From positions 682,001 to 746,000 of the forward strand of contig NZ_LN879457.1 of NCBI RefSeq assembly GCF_001403615.1: a stretch of 64,000 bases of DNA. The letters run 5' to 3'. The notes under the pieces are model-generated. The model was not told where the DNA came from. It saw only the letters and a list, made by a program, of their open reading frames with translations, and made no database searches. This stretch comes from Desnuesiella massiliensis. GTDB taxonomy: Bacteria > Bacillota > Clostridia > Clostridiales > Clostridiaceae. Shown here piece after piece: positions 57,995-64,000 of the stretch; position 1 is the stretch's first letter, and every line of letters starts with the position of its first letter. The position numbers and the translations under genes were made by a program.

Positions 57995-59335
57995 ATGAAT
58001 ATTGATGAAACATTGTATCAGTCGATGCTCGAAAACCAAAATTGTTTAAAAATTAGCAGTAAGATTGAATTCCCTGTATTTGATAATTTCAATGGGGAAA
58101 AAGACCTACAGTCTACGCGTGAACAATATCGAAAGAGAATTGAACCGTGGCTTAGTGCAGCACTACAAACTGAACATTTATCAATGTTAATCGGGACTGG
58201 ACTTACGATGGCTATCTGTTCTTCTGCTGATGTTAAGTCATCTTCTATGGCAAAGGCAGAATTTGGTGAGGACTTTTCTACTAAAATAAACACTTATGCT
58301 GAAAATGCCGCAAAGCAAATGGGAAGAGGTAATTATAATATTGAAGATCAGATACGAACCGCTTTATCCTTGCTTCATGGCTACGAAATAGATAATAATG
58401 ATGAAGCAGCAAAGAAGCTTGGTGCTGAAATTGATATTGTTCTTACTGATTTTAGTAATAGTATTTTAGAAGCAGAAAAAAGTTTTATGACAGCACTAGA
58501 ATCTTCAGATACTACCCAATCAGCTAAAGCAGAATTCGCACTATTTTTACTTAAGTCATTTATTACATCTTTCAGTAGTAGGACTGCGACCAGAGAACGA
58601 ACGCATATTTTTACAACCAATTATGATCGTTTTATAGAACTCGCCTGTGATTATTCAGGTATTAAAATTTTGGATCGCTTTTGGGGAAAAATTGTTCCCC
58701 GTTTTCAAGAAAGTCCAGCTACAATTGATTATTATTATCGGACACCAGATGCCAAAAATGAATTTCGCTATGCAGAAGGTGTTGTTCGTTATAGTAAAAT
58801 TCATGGCTCTGTAGATTGGGTTAATAAAAATAATACAATTTATAAGGATTGTCTTCGATTCGGAGCTGAAAAAGTTGAATTACCCAAAGATAAAACTTAT
58901 CGTGACCATTTAATGATTTATCCTAATTCCATGAAATCAGTTGAAACAGCCTTATATCCATATTCAGAACTCTTTCGTGATTTTAGCAGTGCAATATGTC
59001 GGCCAAATTCAACATTGGTAACATATGGATACGGATTTGGTGATACCCATATAAATAAAATCATCAAAGAAATGCTTAGTACTCCCTCTACGCATTTAAT
59101 CATTATTTCTTATGGAATGGACGAACGTCTTGTTGGATTTTTAAGACAAATTAATCTTGCTCAAATAACATTACTCTGTGGTAGCGAGTTTGGTAGTATT
59201 GAAAATTTAGTACAATTTTATTTACCGAAAGCAGCTATTGACACGATAACTGAATCGGCAAGTAAACTTGTTGATGCTCGTAAAGGATATTTAGACAGAG
59301 CGGAGGTTAGTGCGGAGGTGGAGAATGAACTTTAA
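57995..59335 (+). CDS. SIR2-domain anti-phage effector
   Basis: A 446-residue SIR2-fold protein. The NAD-binding loop SMLIGTGLTMAI is near residue 64, FTTNYDRFIE near 205, the catalytic H270 in KIHGSVDW, and the ribose-binding GYGFGDTHINKII near 345. Together with a HerA ATPase it forms the SIR2-HerA defence system, in which the SIR2 subunit destroys NAD when phage is sensed. GAAGGAGAAGA precedes the ATG. It overlaps herA by 11 bases. It is AT-rich and on the opposite strand to the element backbone, so it is acquired cargo. Confidence 0.93.
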   Translation: MNIDETLYQSMLENQNCLKISSKIEFPVFDNFNGEKDLQSTREQYRKRIEPWLSAALQTEHLSMLIGTGLTMAICSSADVKSSSMAKAEFGEDFSTKINTYAENAAKQMGRGNYNIEDQIRTALSLLHGYEIDNNDEAAKKLGAEIDIVLTDFSNSILEAEKSFMTALESSDTTQSAKAEFALFLLKSFITSFSSRTATRERTHIFTTNYDRFIELACDYSGIKILDRFWGKIVPRFQESPATIDYYYRTPDAKNEFRYAEGVVRYSKIHGSVDWVNKNNTIYKDCLRFGAEKVELPKDKTYRDHLMIYPNSMKSVETALYPYSELFRDFSSAICRPNSTLVTYGYGFGDTHINKIIKEMLSTPSTHLIIISYGMDERLVGFLRQINLAQITLLCGSEFGSIENLVQFYLPKAAIDTITESASKLVDARKGYLDRAEVSAEVENEL

Positions 59336-61349
59336 TAATTATTCAGATAAATGCATCGGAATAGTTGACTCGGTTTCTCCTTCCGAAATCAAAGGTTTCT
59401 TATTGGATACTGCACCAACAAATGTTTCCATTACTGAGGGTAATATATCTTTATTCCCAAGAATAAATAGTTTTTTAACTATCCCCAATGAAACGGGGTG
59501 CTTAGTTGGTATGATTTCGTGGATAGGATATAATCACTTAAATGTAAATAGTGAGGTCAATCTGCCCCGGGGGGCGCGAATTATTTCGTTAAATATACTT
59601 GGTCATATCACAGCTACATTAAATGGCCTTGAATTTGAACGAGGAGCATTTACCTTACCTACTGTGGGTGACCCTATTCTTCTTCCTGACCCGGAACAAC
59701 TGGATACTATCATTGAAAACCATGATGCAGAATCCATCACAATTGGAACGTCACCATTAGCTGGTAATAGGGATGTTCGTATTTCTGTTAATGAACTTTT
59801 TGGGAGGCATCTTGCTGTGCTTGGAAACACAGGAAGCGGAAAGTCCTGTACAGTTTCTGGATTGATACGGTGGTCAATAGAATCAAGTGAAAAAACTGGT
59901 CAAAAATCTCCAAATGCTCGTTTTATTATTCTTGATCCTAATGGAGAATATAAGCATTCATTTGATAATTTAAATGTTGATGTAACACATTGTACTGTAA
60001 AGGACTTGGATAAATCCAGTTCTTCTCAACTACGGATTCCTGCATGGATGTGGACAAGTTCTGAATGGGCTAGTGTATTTCAAGCAAGTGATAAGACACA
60101 AAAGCCTTTATTACGTGAAGCTCTTAGAGATCTAAAAGCAGCAAACCAAGATTGTACTAAATTCAGCAAAGAAACTGTAACTGGAGATCGTATTAAAATT
60201 TTTATTTATAAATTGGAATGTTTTCTGCGTGAATCAATCGTTTCTCAATCTCATTTGTCTAATGAAAGAACAAAATTCGGAAAAGAACTCAAGGCTAGAA
60301 CCGATGCGCTTAGGCTCGAAGTTCAAAAGCTTGATGAAACGAACGATTATAAAACAGCTTTAATAAATTTCTGTGACAATACTGATGCTACAATTCAACA
60401 ATATCAAGGTACATATAACGGAAATCTGTATTACAATATTTTCCCTGCGCAAGATGTTCAAACAATTCTTAGTAACACTATAGGTATCTCTGGGACTTTT
60501 GGAAAAGTAAGCGAAAACTTAACATGTAATGAAGACGATCCAATAGAATTCCCCATTGAAAACCTTGCCCCCTATATTGCTGCACTTGCAAATGATACTC
60601 AAGTGGCACAATATATTGACTTTATGACTATAAGAATTAAGAGTATTCTTCGTAATTCTTTGCTATCGCCTGTCATTGGAAACAATCCACAAATCACTTT
60701 ATTAGAATGGGTAAATTTATTTTTGGGTGAATCAAAAGAAAAGAAGGCAAAAATTTGTATTATTGATTTATCCCTATTACCTTCAAACATAGTCCATTTG
60801 ATGGTTTCAGTCATTGCAAGATTAATTTTTGAAGCATTGCAGAGATACCGAAAGCATTATGAAAAGGAACTTCCAACATTATTGATTATGGAAGAGGCTC
60901 ATAACTTTATAAAAAAGTATTCTGACAATAATGATAATTCGTCAGAAAAACTATGCACCCAAGTATTTGAGAAGATAGCGCGTGAAGGTAGAAAATTTGG
61001 TTTGGGACTTGTTGTTTCCTCACAACGTCCTTCCGAATTATCTCCGACAGTTTTATCACAGTGTAATTCTTTTATCCTTCATAGAATCGTAAATGATCGA
61101 GATCAAGATATGGTCAGGAGAATGGTTCCAGATAACATGGGAAATATTTTATCAGAACTTCCCGCTTTACCAACCAAAAAAGCCATTATTTTAGGTTCTG
61201 CCGTTTCAATTCCTACTGTGGTAGATATTAAAGATATCCCTTCACAAAACAGGCCGAAATCGGACACTCCAGATTTTTGGAAAGTATGGACATATGCCGA
61301 AGAACGTTCTCTGGATTGGAAACCAATTATTGACACTTGGCAAGGCTAA
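59325..61349 (+). CDS. herA: HerA-type ATPase of the SIR2-HerA defence system
   Basis: A 674-residue P-loop ATPase. An N-terminal HAS-barrel (KCIGIVDSVSPSEIKGFLL) is followed by Walker A GNTGSGKS (167-174), IILDPNGEYKH near 205, a helical insertion (about 245-400), Walker B LLIMEEAH (E523/E524) and VSSQRPSELSPTVLSQCN near 565. HerA forms hexamers that assemble with SIR2 into a defence complex. ATG 59325 follows GGAGGTGGAGA within the SIR2 gene end. A hairpin terminator follows at 61365. Confidence 0.94.
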   Translation: MNFNNYSDKCIGIVDSVSPSEIKGFLLDTAPTNVSITEGNISLFPRINSFLTIPNETGCLVGMISWIGYNHLNVNSEVNLPRGARIISLNILGHITATLNGLEFERGAFTLPTVGDPILLPDPEQLDTIIENHDAESITIGTSPLAGNRDVRISVNELFGRHLAVLGNTGSGKSCTVSGLIRWSIESSEKTGQKSPNARFIILDPNGEYKHSFDNLNVDVTHCTVKDLDKSSSSQLRIPAWMWTSSEWASVFQASDKTQKPLLREALRDLKAANQDCTKFSKETVTGDRIKIFIYKLECFLRESIVSQSHLSNERTKFGKELKARTDALRLEVQKLDETNDYKTALINFCDNTDATIQQYQGTYNGNLYYNIFPAQDVQTILSNTIGISGTFGKVSENLTCNEDDPIEFPIENLAPYIAALANDTQVAQYIDFMTIRIKSILRNSLLSPVIGNNPQITLLEWVNLFLGESKEKKAKICIIDLSLLPSNIVHLMVSVIARLIFEALQRYRKHYEKELPTLLIMEEAHNFIKKYSDNNDNSSEKLCTQVFEKIAREGRKFGLGLVVSSQRPSELSPTVLSQCNSFILHRIVNDRDQDMVRRMVPDNMGNILSELPALPTKKAIILGSAVSIPTVVDIKDIPSQNRPKSDTPDFWKVWTYAEERSLDWKPIIDTWQG

Positions 61350-61364
61350 TTACCTACTAAAGTA

Positions 61365-61405
61365 AAAGCGGGGAGCGGCGACATTATGCCAACGCTCCCC
61401 GCTTT
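61365..61405. terminator. Terminator between herA and mobC
   Basis: AAAGCGGGGAGCG (61365-61377) pairs perfectly with CGCTCCCCGCTTT (61393-61405). On the minus strand a TTTTACTTTA tail follows, fitting mobC; it also stops herA. Confidence 0.85.
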
Positions 61406-61407
61406 CC

Positions 61408-61755
61408 TTATAGCTCCACCACCGCCGTAAGCTGTTTGAGTACCTCCGAAACCCGGCTCCACAACTCTGCATAATCTTTTTGTAGGGCGGTAATTTCGGA
61501 CGGATACACGCCGTAAGTATTCGCATGAATGGCAACCTGATTCAGATTGTTGGCACATCTGCGTTGCAGGGAAACCAGCTCCCGGACAGGAGCAAGGTCA
61601 ACATTCAGCACATAGCCATTGAGTGCCATCTTGCGAATATACGCACTTAAATTCTGTGTTCCGGCCTGTGCCATACGTTCCCAAATGGCGGCGTATTCTT
61701 CCTCACTCACCCAAACGTAGAGGGGAACGCCCCGCCTGCGTTTGGGGCGGCTCAC
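61408..61755 (-). CDS. mobC: MobC-like relaxosome protein
   Basis: A 115-residue DNA-binding protein of the MobC/NikA type: basic N-terminus RPKRRRGVPLYVWVSEEEYAAIWERMAQAG (ribbon-helix-helix), then LSAYIRKMALNGYV and the family end NLNQVAIHANTYGVYPSEITALQ. It helps the relaxase melt oriT. It starts with GTG and overlaps the preceding small gene by four bases. In related elements it sits directly upstream of CD1845 and relaxase; here the SIR2-HerA cargo separates them. Confidence 0.9.
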   Translation of the reverse strand: MSRPKRRRGVPLYVWVSEEEYAAIWERMAQAGTQNLSAYIRKMALNGYVLNVDLAPVRELVSLQRRCANNLNQVAIHANTYGVYPSEITALQKDYAELWSRVSEVLKQLTAVVEL

Positions 61756-61937
61756 CGTTCCTCCCGTTCCCGGCTCCGGCGTTTTGCCGGCGGCTCCTTT
61801 ACCCGGTCTTTTGGCTTTTCCTCCGGCATGGCCTGCGGAACAGGCAGAGGGGCATTATTCGGAATCCCATCAATCATGTTGTAATTCTGTTCGGTGGAAA
61901 GCTCTGCGTTTTTCAAATAGTTATCTTTATCGTGCAT
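61752..61937 (-). CDS. Small protein upstream of mobC
   Basis: A 61-residue protein: NYLKNAELSTEQNYNMIDGIPNN, followed by a Pro/Lys/Arg-rich tail. The NAEMS...YNMIDG pattern resembles the end of DUF4316-type element proteins (from memory, moderate). AAAGGAGATTTATC precedes the ATG, and its stop overlaps the mobC start. Function unknown. Confidence 0.65.
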   Translation of the reverse strand: MHDKDNYLKNAELSTEQNYNMIDGIPNNAPLPVPQAMPEEKPKDRVKEPPAKRRSREREER

Positions 61938-62047
61938 GATAAATCTCCTTTCAGTTTTGTTACAATTGAATATGTTCTGATGAATTGCTATAATTAGGTT
62001 AGAGTTTATGGTGTTTTGGCAAACAGGGATTTGAATAGGAGTAATTT

Positions 62048-62482
62048 ATGGTGGAAATAAAATATAAGCCTGCTGACAATACAGATATTGAGCCTATTTT
62101 TGAGTTGAATAAGGCACTTATTGACGAGTACGAAAACAGAGAAATTATTGATTATCAAAAAGTTCTGTTATGGGTACTAAACAAGATTGAAACCCATATA
62201 CAAGAGTATATATGTGTCACACTAAATGGAAAAAAAGTCGGATATTACTATTTTCATCGAGTAGATGGAAAAATGGAGATTGATGATTTGTATATTTTCC
62301 CTCAATATAGAAATATGGGAATAGGGACAGAAGTATTAAAAAAGTGTCTGTCTGAAACAAACCTCCCCATTTTCCTTTATGTTTTCGCAAATAACAAAAG
62401 AGCCATTGCTTTATATCAAAAGTTAGGCTTTCGGATAACAGAAATTATTAAAGAATCTCGATATATAATGCAGCGAATTTGA
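62048..62482 (+). CDS. GNAT family N-acetyltransferase (cargo C)
   Basis: A 144-residue acetyltransferase: DDLYIFPQYRNMGIGTEVLKK carries the acetyl-CoA motif (near residue 95), and RAIALYQKLGFRI is the usual end. It is AT-rich and on the plus strand, opposite to the leftward backbone, so it appears to be inserted cargo. AGGAGTAA precedes the ATG. It may acetylate an antibiotic or toxin, but there is no specific match I can name. Confidence 0.85.
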   Translation: MVEIKYKPADNTDIEPIFELNKALIDEYENREIIDYQKVLLWVLNKIETHIQEYICVTLNGKKVGYYYFHRVDGKMEIDDLYIFPQYRNMGIGTEVLKKCLSETNLPIFLYVFANNKRAIALYQKLGFRITEIIKESRYIMQRI

Positions 62483-62502
62483 TAAATCCTCATTTCTAAC
62501 GA

Positions 62503-62527
62503 ACATCGGGCCAAGTTGGCCCGATGT
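62503..62527. repeat. 25-bp palindrome, copy 7 (compensated)
   Basis: Both arms are changed together (ACATCGGG and CCCGATGT), so pairing is kept. It lies 4 bases past the stop of the leftward gene at 62532. Confidence 0.95.
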
Positions 62528-62531
62528 TTTG

Positions 62532-63086
62532 CTATCTGTCCTTTTCCATATTCTTAGTAAGGGAAGAACGGGCGGCAATGGATTTACTTTCAGCCTTGCT
62601 TTGCGCCTGTTCCCGCATGGGGCCTTTTCTATCGGGATTGCCGGGAGCGGCCCGAAGCTCATAATCGGCAAGCTGCTTTTCCGTCAGGGGTGCGTCATAC
62701 ACAAGATAGCCCCACGCCAGAAATCGGCCCTGTTCCACACTTTCCCGCTTATCAAAGTTCACAAGGTATAACGGGCCGTTCTCCGTTTTGGGAAACGTGC
62801 CAATATCCACCGGCCTTTGTGTAGAATAATATCGGTAAGCCGATTTTTCGGATACGCCGTAATCATGCTGATACTCCGAAACACGGTTCTCATAATCCCT
62901 TGTAGCGGCGGATTTATTGGTGGTATAGTGGCCCCAATAGTAGTCGCGCCTGCCGCTTGCGTCCTCGGTAAACTGCCATGTGGCAAAGGGCTGTACTGCC
63001 TGCGGATTTTCCCCAAGGGCAAAGCCACGGTCATTCTCAAAGACAATGGCACGTTTGATTTCATATCCTTTTACGTTATCGCTCAT
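62532..63086 (-). CDS. Conserved element protein of unknown function
   Basis: A 184-residue protein: YEIKRAIVFENDRGFALGENPQAV, then FATWQFTEDASGRRDYYWGHY, and GYLVYDAPLTEKQLADYEL near the end. It resembles a protein seen often in Clostridia elements, but I know no role. ATG 63086 follows GGAGGGAAA; the seven extra upstream codons have no ribosome site. Palindrome copy 7 follows its stop. Confidence 0.75.
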   Translation of the reverse strand: MSDNVKGYEIKRAIVFENDRGFALGENPQAVQPFATWQFTEDASGRRDYYWGHYTTNKSAATRDYENRVSEYQHDYGVSEKSAYRYYSTQRPVDIGTFPKTENGPLYLVNFDKRESVEQGRFLAWGYLVYDAPLTEKQLADYELRAAPGNPDRKGPMREQAQSKAESKSIAARSSLTKNMEKDR

Positions 63087-63123
63087 TTTCCCTCCGTTCT
63101 CATACATAGAAATGTCACGCTGT

Positions 63124-63191
63124 TACCCTCAAAAAGCGAGGGTATGAAGCATAGATACCTTTTCCTTGAAACCGGGGCCGGAAAGCCCCGG
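63124..63191. repeat. Two hairpins between Cys-rich VLP and the 184-aa gene
   Basis: TACCCTC/GAGGGTA (63124-63144) and CCGGGGC/GCCCCGG (63172-63191), both perfect. Probable terminators or processing sites; no T-run. Confidence 0.6.
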
Positions 63192-63226
63192 AAATCAAGT
63201 CTTTTTCAAGCAAACTTCGTGACACC

Positions 63227-63604
63227 TTACCCCTTGCTTTTGCGTCTGTACCGCTGTTGGCGGCGGCGGTCTGCTTCACGTTTTCCTTTCCGACGGCAGG
63301 CTTCGGAGCAATAGGTCTGACTGGTGACAGGAAGAAAGGCCGCACCGCAGACCGGGCAGGGCTTACGGGAAAGCACCGCAGAGGTTTCTGCTAAATCAGC
63401 TTCCAATACCGGGGCAAGAGGAAGCACGGACTTTTGAAAATACTTGCAGTATGCGCCCGTCCAGCATTTATCCAGCATATAGCAACCGCCGTAATCAAGG
63501 GGCAGACAGCCATATTCCGGGTCATAGTTGGCACACATCCCTGTTACCAGCCTGCGGATTGCGGCACGTTCCCGGCGGGTCAGTTCGCGGGGTTCGGCGC
63601 TCAT
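63227..63604 (-). CDS. Cysteine-rich VLP protein
   Basis: A 125-residue zinc-binding protein: LTRRERAAIRRLVTGMCANYDPEYGC, CLPLDYGGCYMLDKCW near 35, and a second finger KPCPVCGAAF...YCSEACRRKGKREADRRRQQ at the C-terminus. It matches the Cys_rich_VLP family of element proteins. ATG 63604 overlaps the upstream stop as ATGA. It has no ribosome site of its own, so translation is coupled through palindrome copy 8. Confidence 0.85.
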   Translation of the reverse strand: MSAEPRELTRRERAAIRRLVTGMCANYDPEYGCLPLDYGGCYMLDKCWTGAYCKYFQKSVLPLAPVLEADLAETSAVLSRKPCPVCGAAFLPVTSQTYCSEACRRKGKREADRRRQQRYRRKSKG

Positions 63605-63813
63605 AAGTCCGACTTCGGGCCAAGTTGGCCCGAAGTTCCCTCCCTTTGCGGTAAAATCAAATCCCGGTAGCAAACGCCTACGCAGACAGAGCCGTTCCAA
63701 TAACTGCAATCCCGGCAGAGGGAGCCTTTCGGCGCCTTGCGCGGCGAAGCCGGGCGGCACGGACGAGGCTTTTCTTTCATCATTTTTTCATAGGGGCTGT
63801 TTGTGAAGTTCAT
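63601..63813 (-). CDS. Small Cys-rich protein with a palindrome-encoded tail
   Basis: A 70-residue protein: FTNSPYEKMMKEKPRPCRPASPRKAPKG, then LCRDCSYWNGSVCVGVCYRDLI with four or five cysteines. Its last residues SGQLGPKS are translated from palindrome copy 8, and it stops just after it, overlapping the next start. It also overlaps the upstream gene by three bases (ATGA). Function unknown. Confidence 0.8.
   Translation of the reverse strand: MNFTNSPYEKMMKEKPRPCRPASPRKAPKGSLCRDCSYWNGSVCVGVCYRDLILPQREGTSGQLGPKSDL
63612..63636. repeat. 25-bp palindrome, copy 8 (inside a gene)
   Basis: Perfect arms. It lies inside the end of the 70-aa gene and is translated there. Confidence 0.95.
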
Positions 63814-64000
63814 GCGTCCTCGTCCTCCCCGGTATCAGAGGCCTCTCCGTCTACTTCCCACGGCGGGGTATCATCCTCCTGCTCGTCGTAGGTATCGGCC
63901 TCGTATTCGTCAAATTCGTCCTCTGCCAAAGCGGCCTGCTCCTGTTTCGGGCGGTAAATCTTAAAGTAATATCCAGCCCCGCCGCCAAGGACTACAACCG
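63810..64000 (-). CDS. DUF4366/CD1107-like element membrane protein (partial)
   Basis: The last 62 residues of a protein whose start lies beyond the window: VVVLGGGAGYYFKIYRPKQE, the end of a membrane anchor, followed by a very acidic tail (EDEFDEYEADTYDEQEDD). This matches the C-terminal layout of the CD1107 family (DUF4366). The stop overlaps the start of the 70-aa gene. Confidence 0.75.
   Translation of the reverse strand, partial: VVVLGGGAGYYFKIYRPKQEQAALAEDEFDEYEADTYDEQEDDTPPWEVDGEASDTGEDEDA

Larger units (their letters stand above)
42530..64000. mobile_element. Integrative (mobilizable or conjugative) element, left part
   Basis: From about 42530 to the window edge the backbone is GC-richer and reads leftward: large serine recombinase at the end, DUF6870-like, small proteins, sigma-like factor, relaxase, CD1845-type, mobC, Cys-rich VLP and DUF4366-like genes. 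This gene order is typical of Clostridia integrative elements of the Tn1549/CTn type. Eight copies of a 25-bp palindrome occur only here. AT-rich cargo lies at about 46.0-55.8, 57.9-61.35 and 61.95-62.5 kb. The right end and the type IV secretion genes are not in the window, so self-transfer cannot be confirmed. Confidence 0.85.

Noticed and set aside
57995..59335. SIR2 protein as a metabolic protein deacetylase
   Set aside because: It lacks the small zinc-module layout of sirtuin deacetylases and overlaps a HerA gene, the known defence pairing.
44343..63636. The palindromes as ordinary Rho-independent terminators
   Set aside because: None has a T-run on either side, and one copy is translated inside a gene.
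42530..64000. The repeated palindromes as a CRISPR array
   Set aside because: Copies are hundreds to thousands of bases apart with genes between them, and no cas genes are present.

Overview
The window is low-GC, Gram-positive DNA, most likely from an anaerobic Clostridia-type Firmicute. Evidence: strong AGGAGG ribosome sites, many intrinsic terminators, AT-rich codon use, PTS and PRD genes, a lipoteichoic-acid synthase, an S-box (SAM-I) riboswitch, and Clostridia-type mobile genes. About 42.5 kb of AT-rich chromosome is joined to the first ~21.5 kb of a more GC-rich integrative element that runs off the right edge.

Chromosomal part. Positions 1-1200 hold a gene tail, a GNAT acetyltransferase and a dead IS200 transposase. 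A LacI-type repressor (1203-2216) faces a four-gene operon (2453-7714): acyl-CoA synthetase, CoA-transferase, 3-hydroxyacyl-CoA dehydrogenase and thiolase. Two nearly identical LacI-type operators bracket the operon promoter and a third lies before the sugar locus. That locus (7831-16144) holds an MtlR-like PRD regulator, an iron alcohol dehydrogenase, separate PTS IIA, IIB and IIC proteins, a class II aldolase, an unknown membrane protein and a glycerate kinase. 16.3-18.1 kb is a decay zone with a nonsense-riddled serine recombinase and a fragment copying the start of the DUF255 gene. Next come TetR plus a secreted flavoprotein (18.1-20.9 kb), the DUF255 protein, an isoprenyl-transferase relative, a diguanylate cyclase-sbcD-sbcC operon, an ArsC/Spx-like protein, an S41-like peptidase, a two-component system, an LTA synthase fused to a serine beta-lactamase-type domain, a RocB-like peptidase, CvfB and a multicopper oxidase.

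Junction. An intact promoter, SAM riboswitch and terminator (41840-42047) no longer leads into a methionine gene. An IS200 copy sits immediately downstream, and the integrative element is inserted inside that IS200.

Integrative element (about 42530 to beyond 64000). Backbone genes all read leftward: large serine recombinase, small conserved proteins and a sigma-like factor, then relaxase, CD1845-type protein, mobC, accessory proteins and a DUF4366-like membrane protein. A 25-bp palindrome occurs eight times, mostly at the 3' ends of backbone genes, and two backbone promoters share an upstream box. AT-rich cargo interrupts the backbone. Cargo A (about 46-55.8 kb) has an orphan attenuator, a Cys-rich KTR protein, an ANT(6)-type aminoglycoside nucleotidyltransferase, an MFS/PHP/AraC module, a nitroreductase/DUF523 operon, IS110 and IS200 relics. 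Cargo B (57995-61349) is a SIR2-HerA anti-phage pair. Cargo C is a GNAT gene. Together they make the element a carrier of drug resistance and phage defence.
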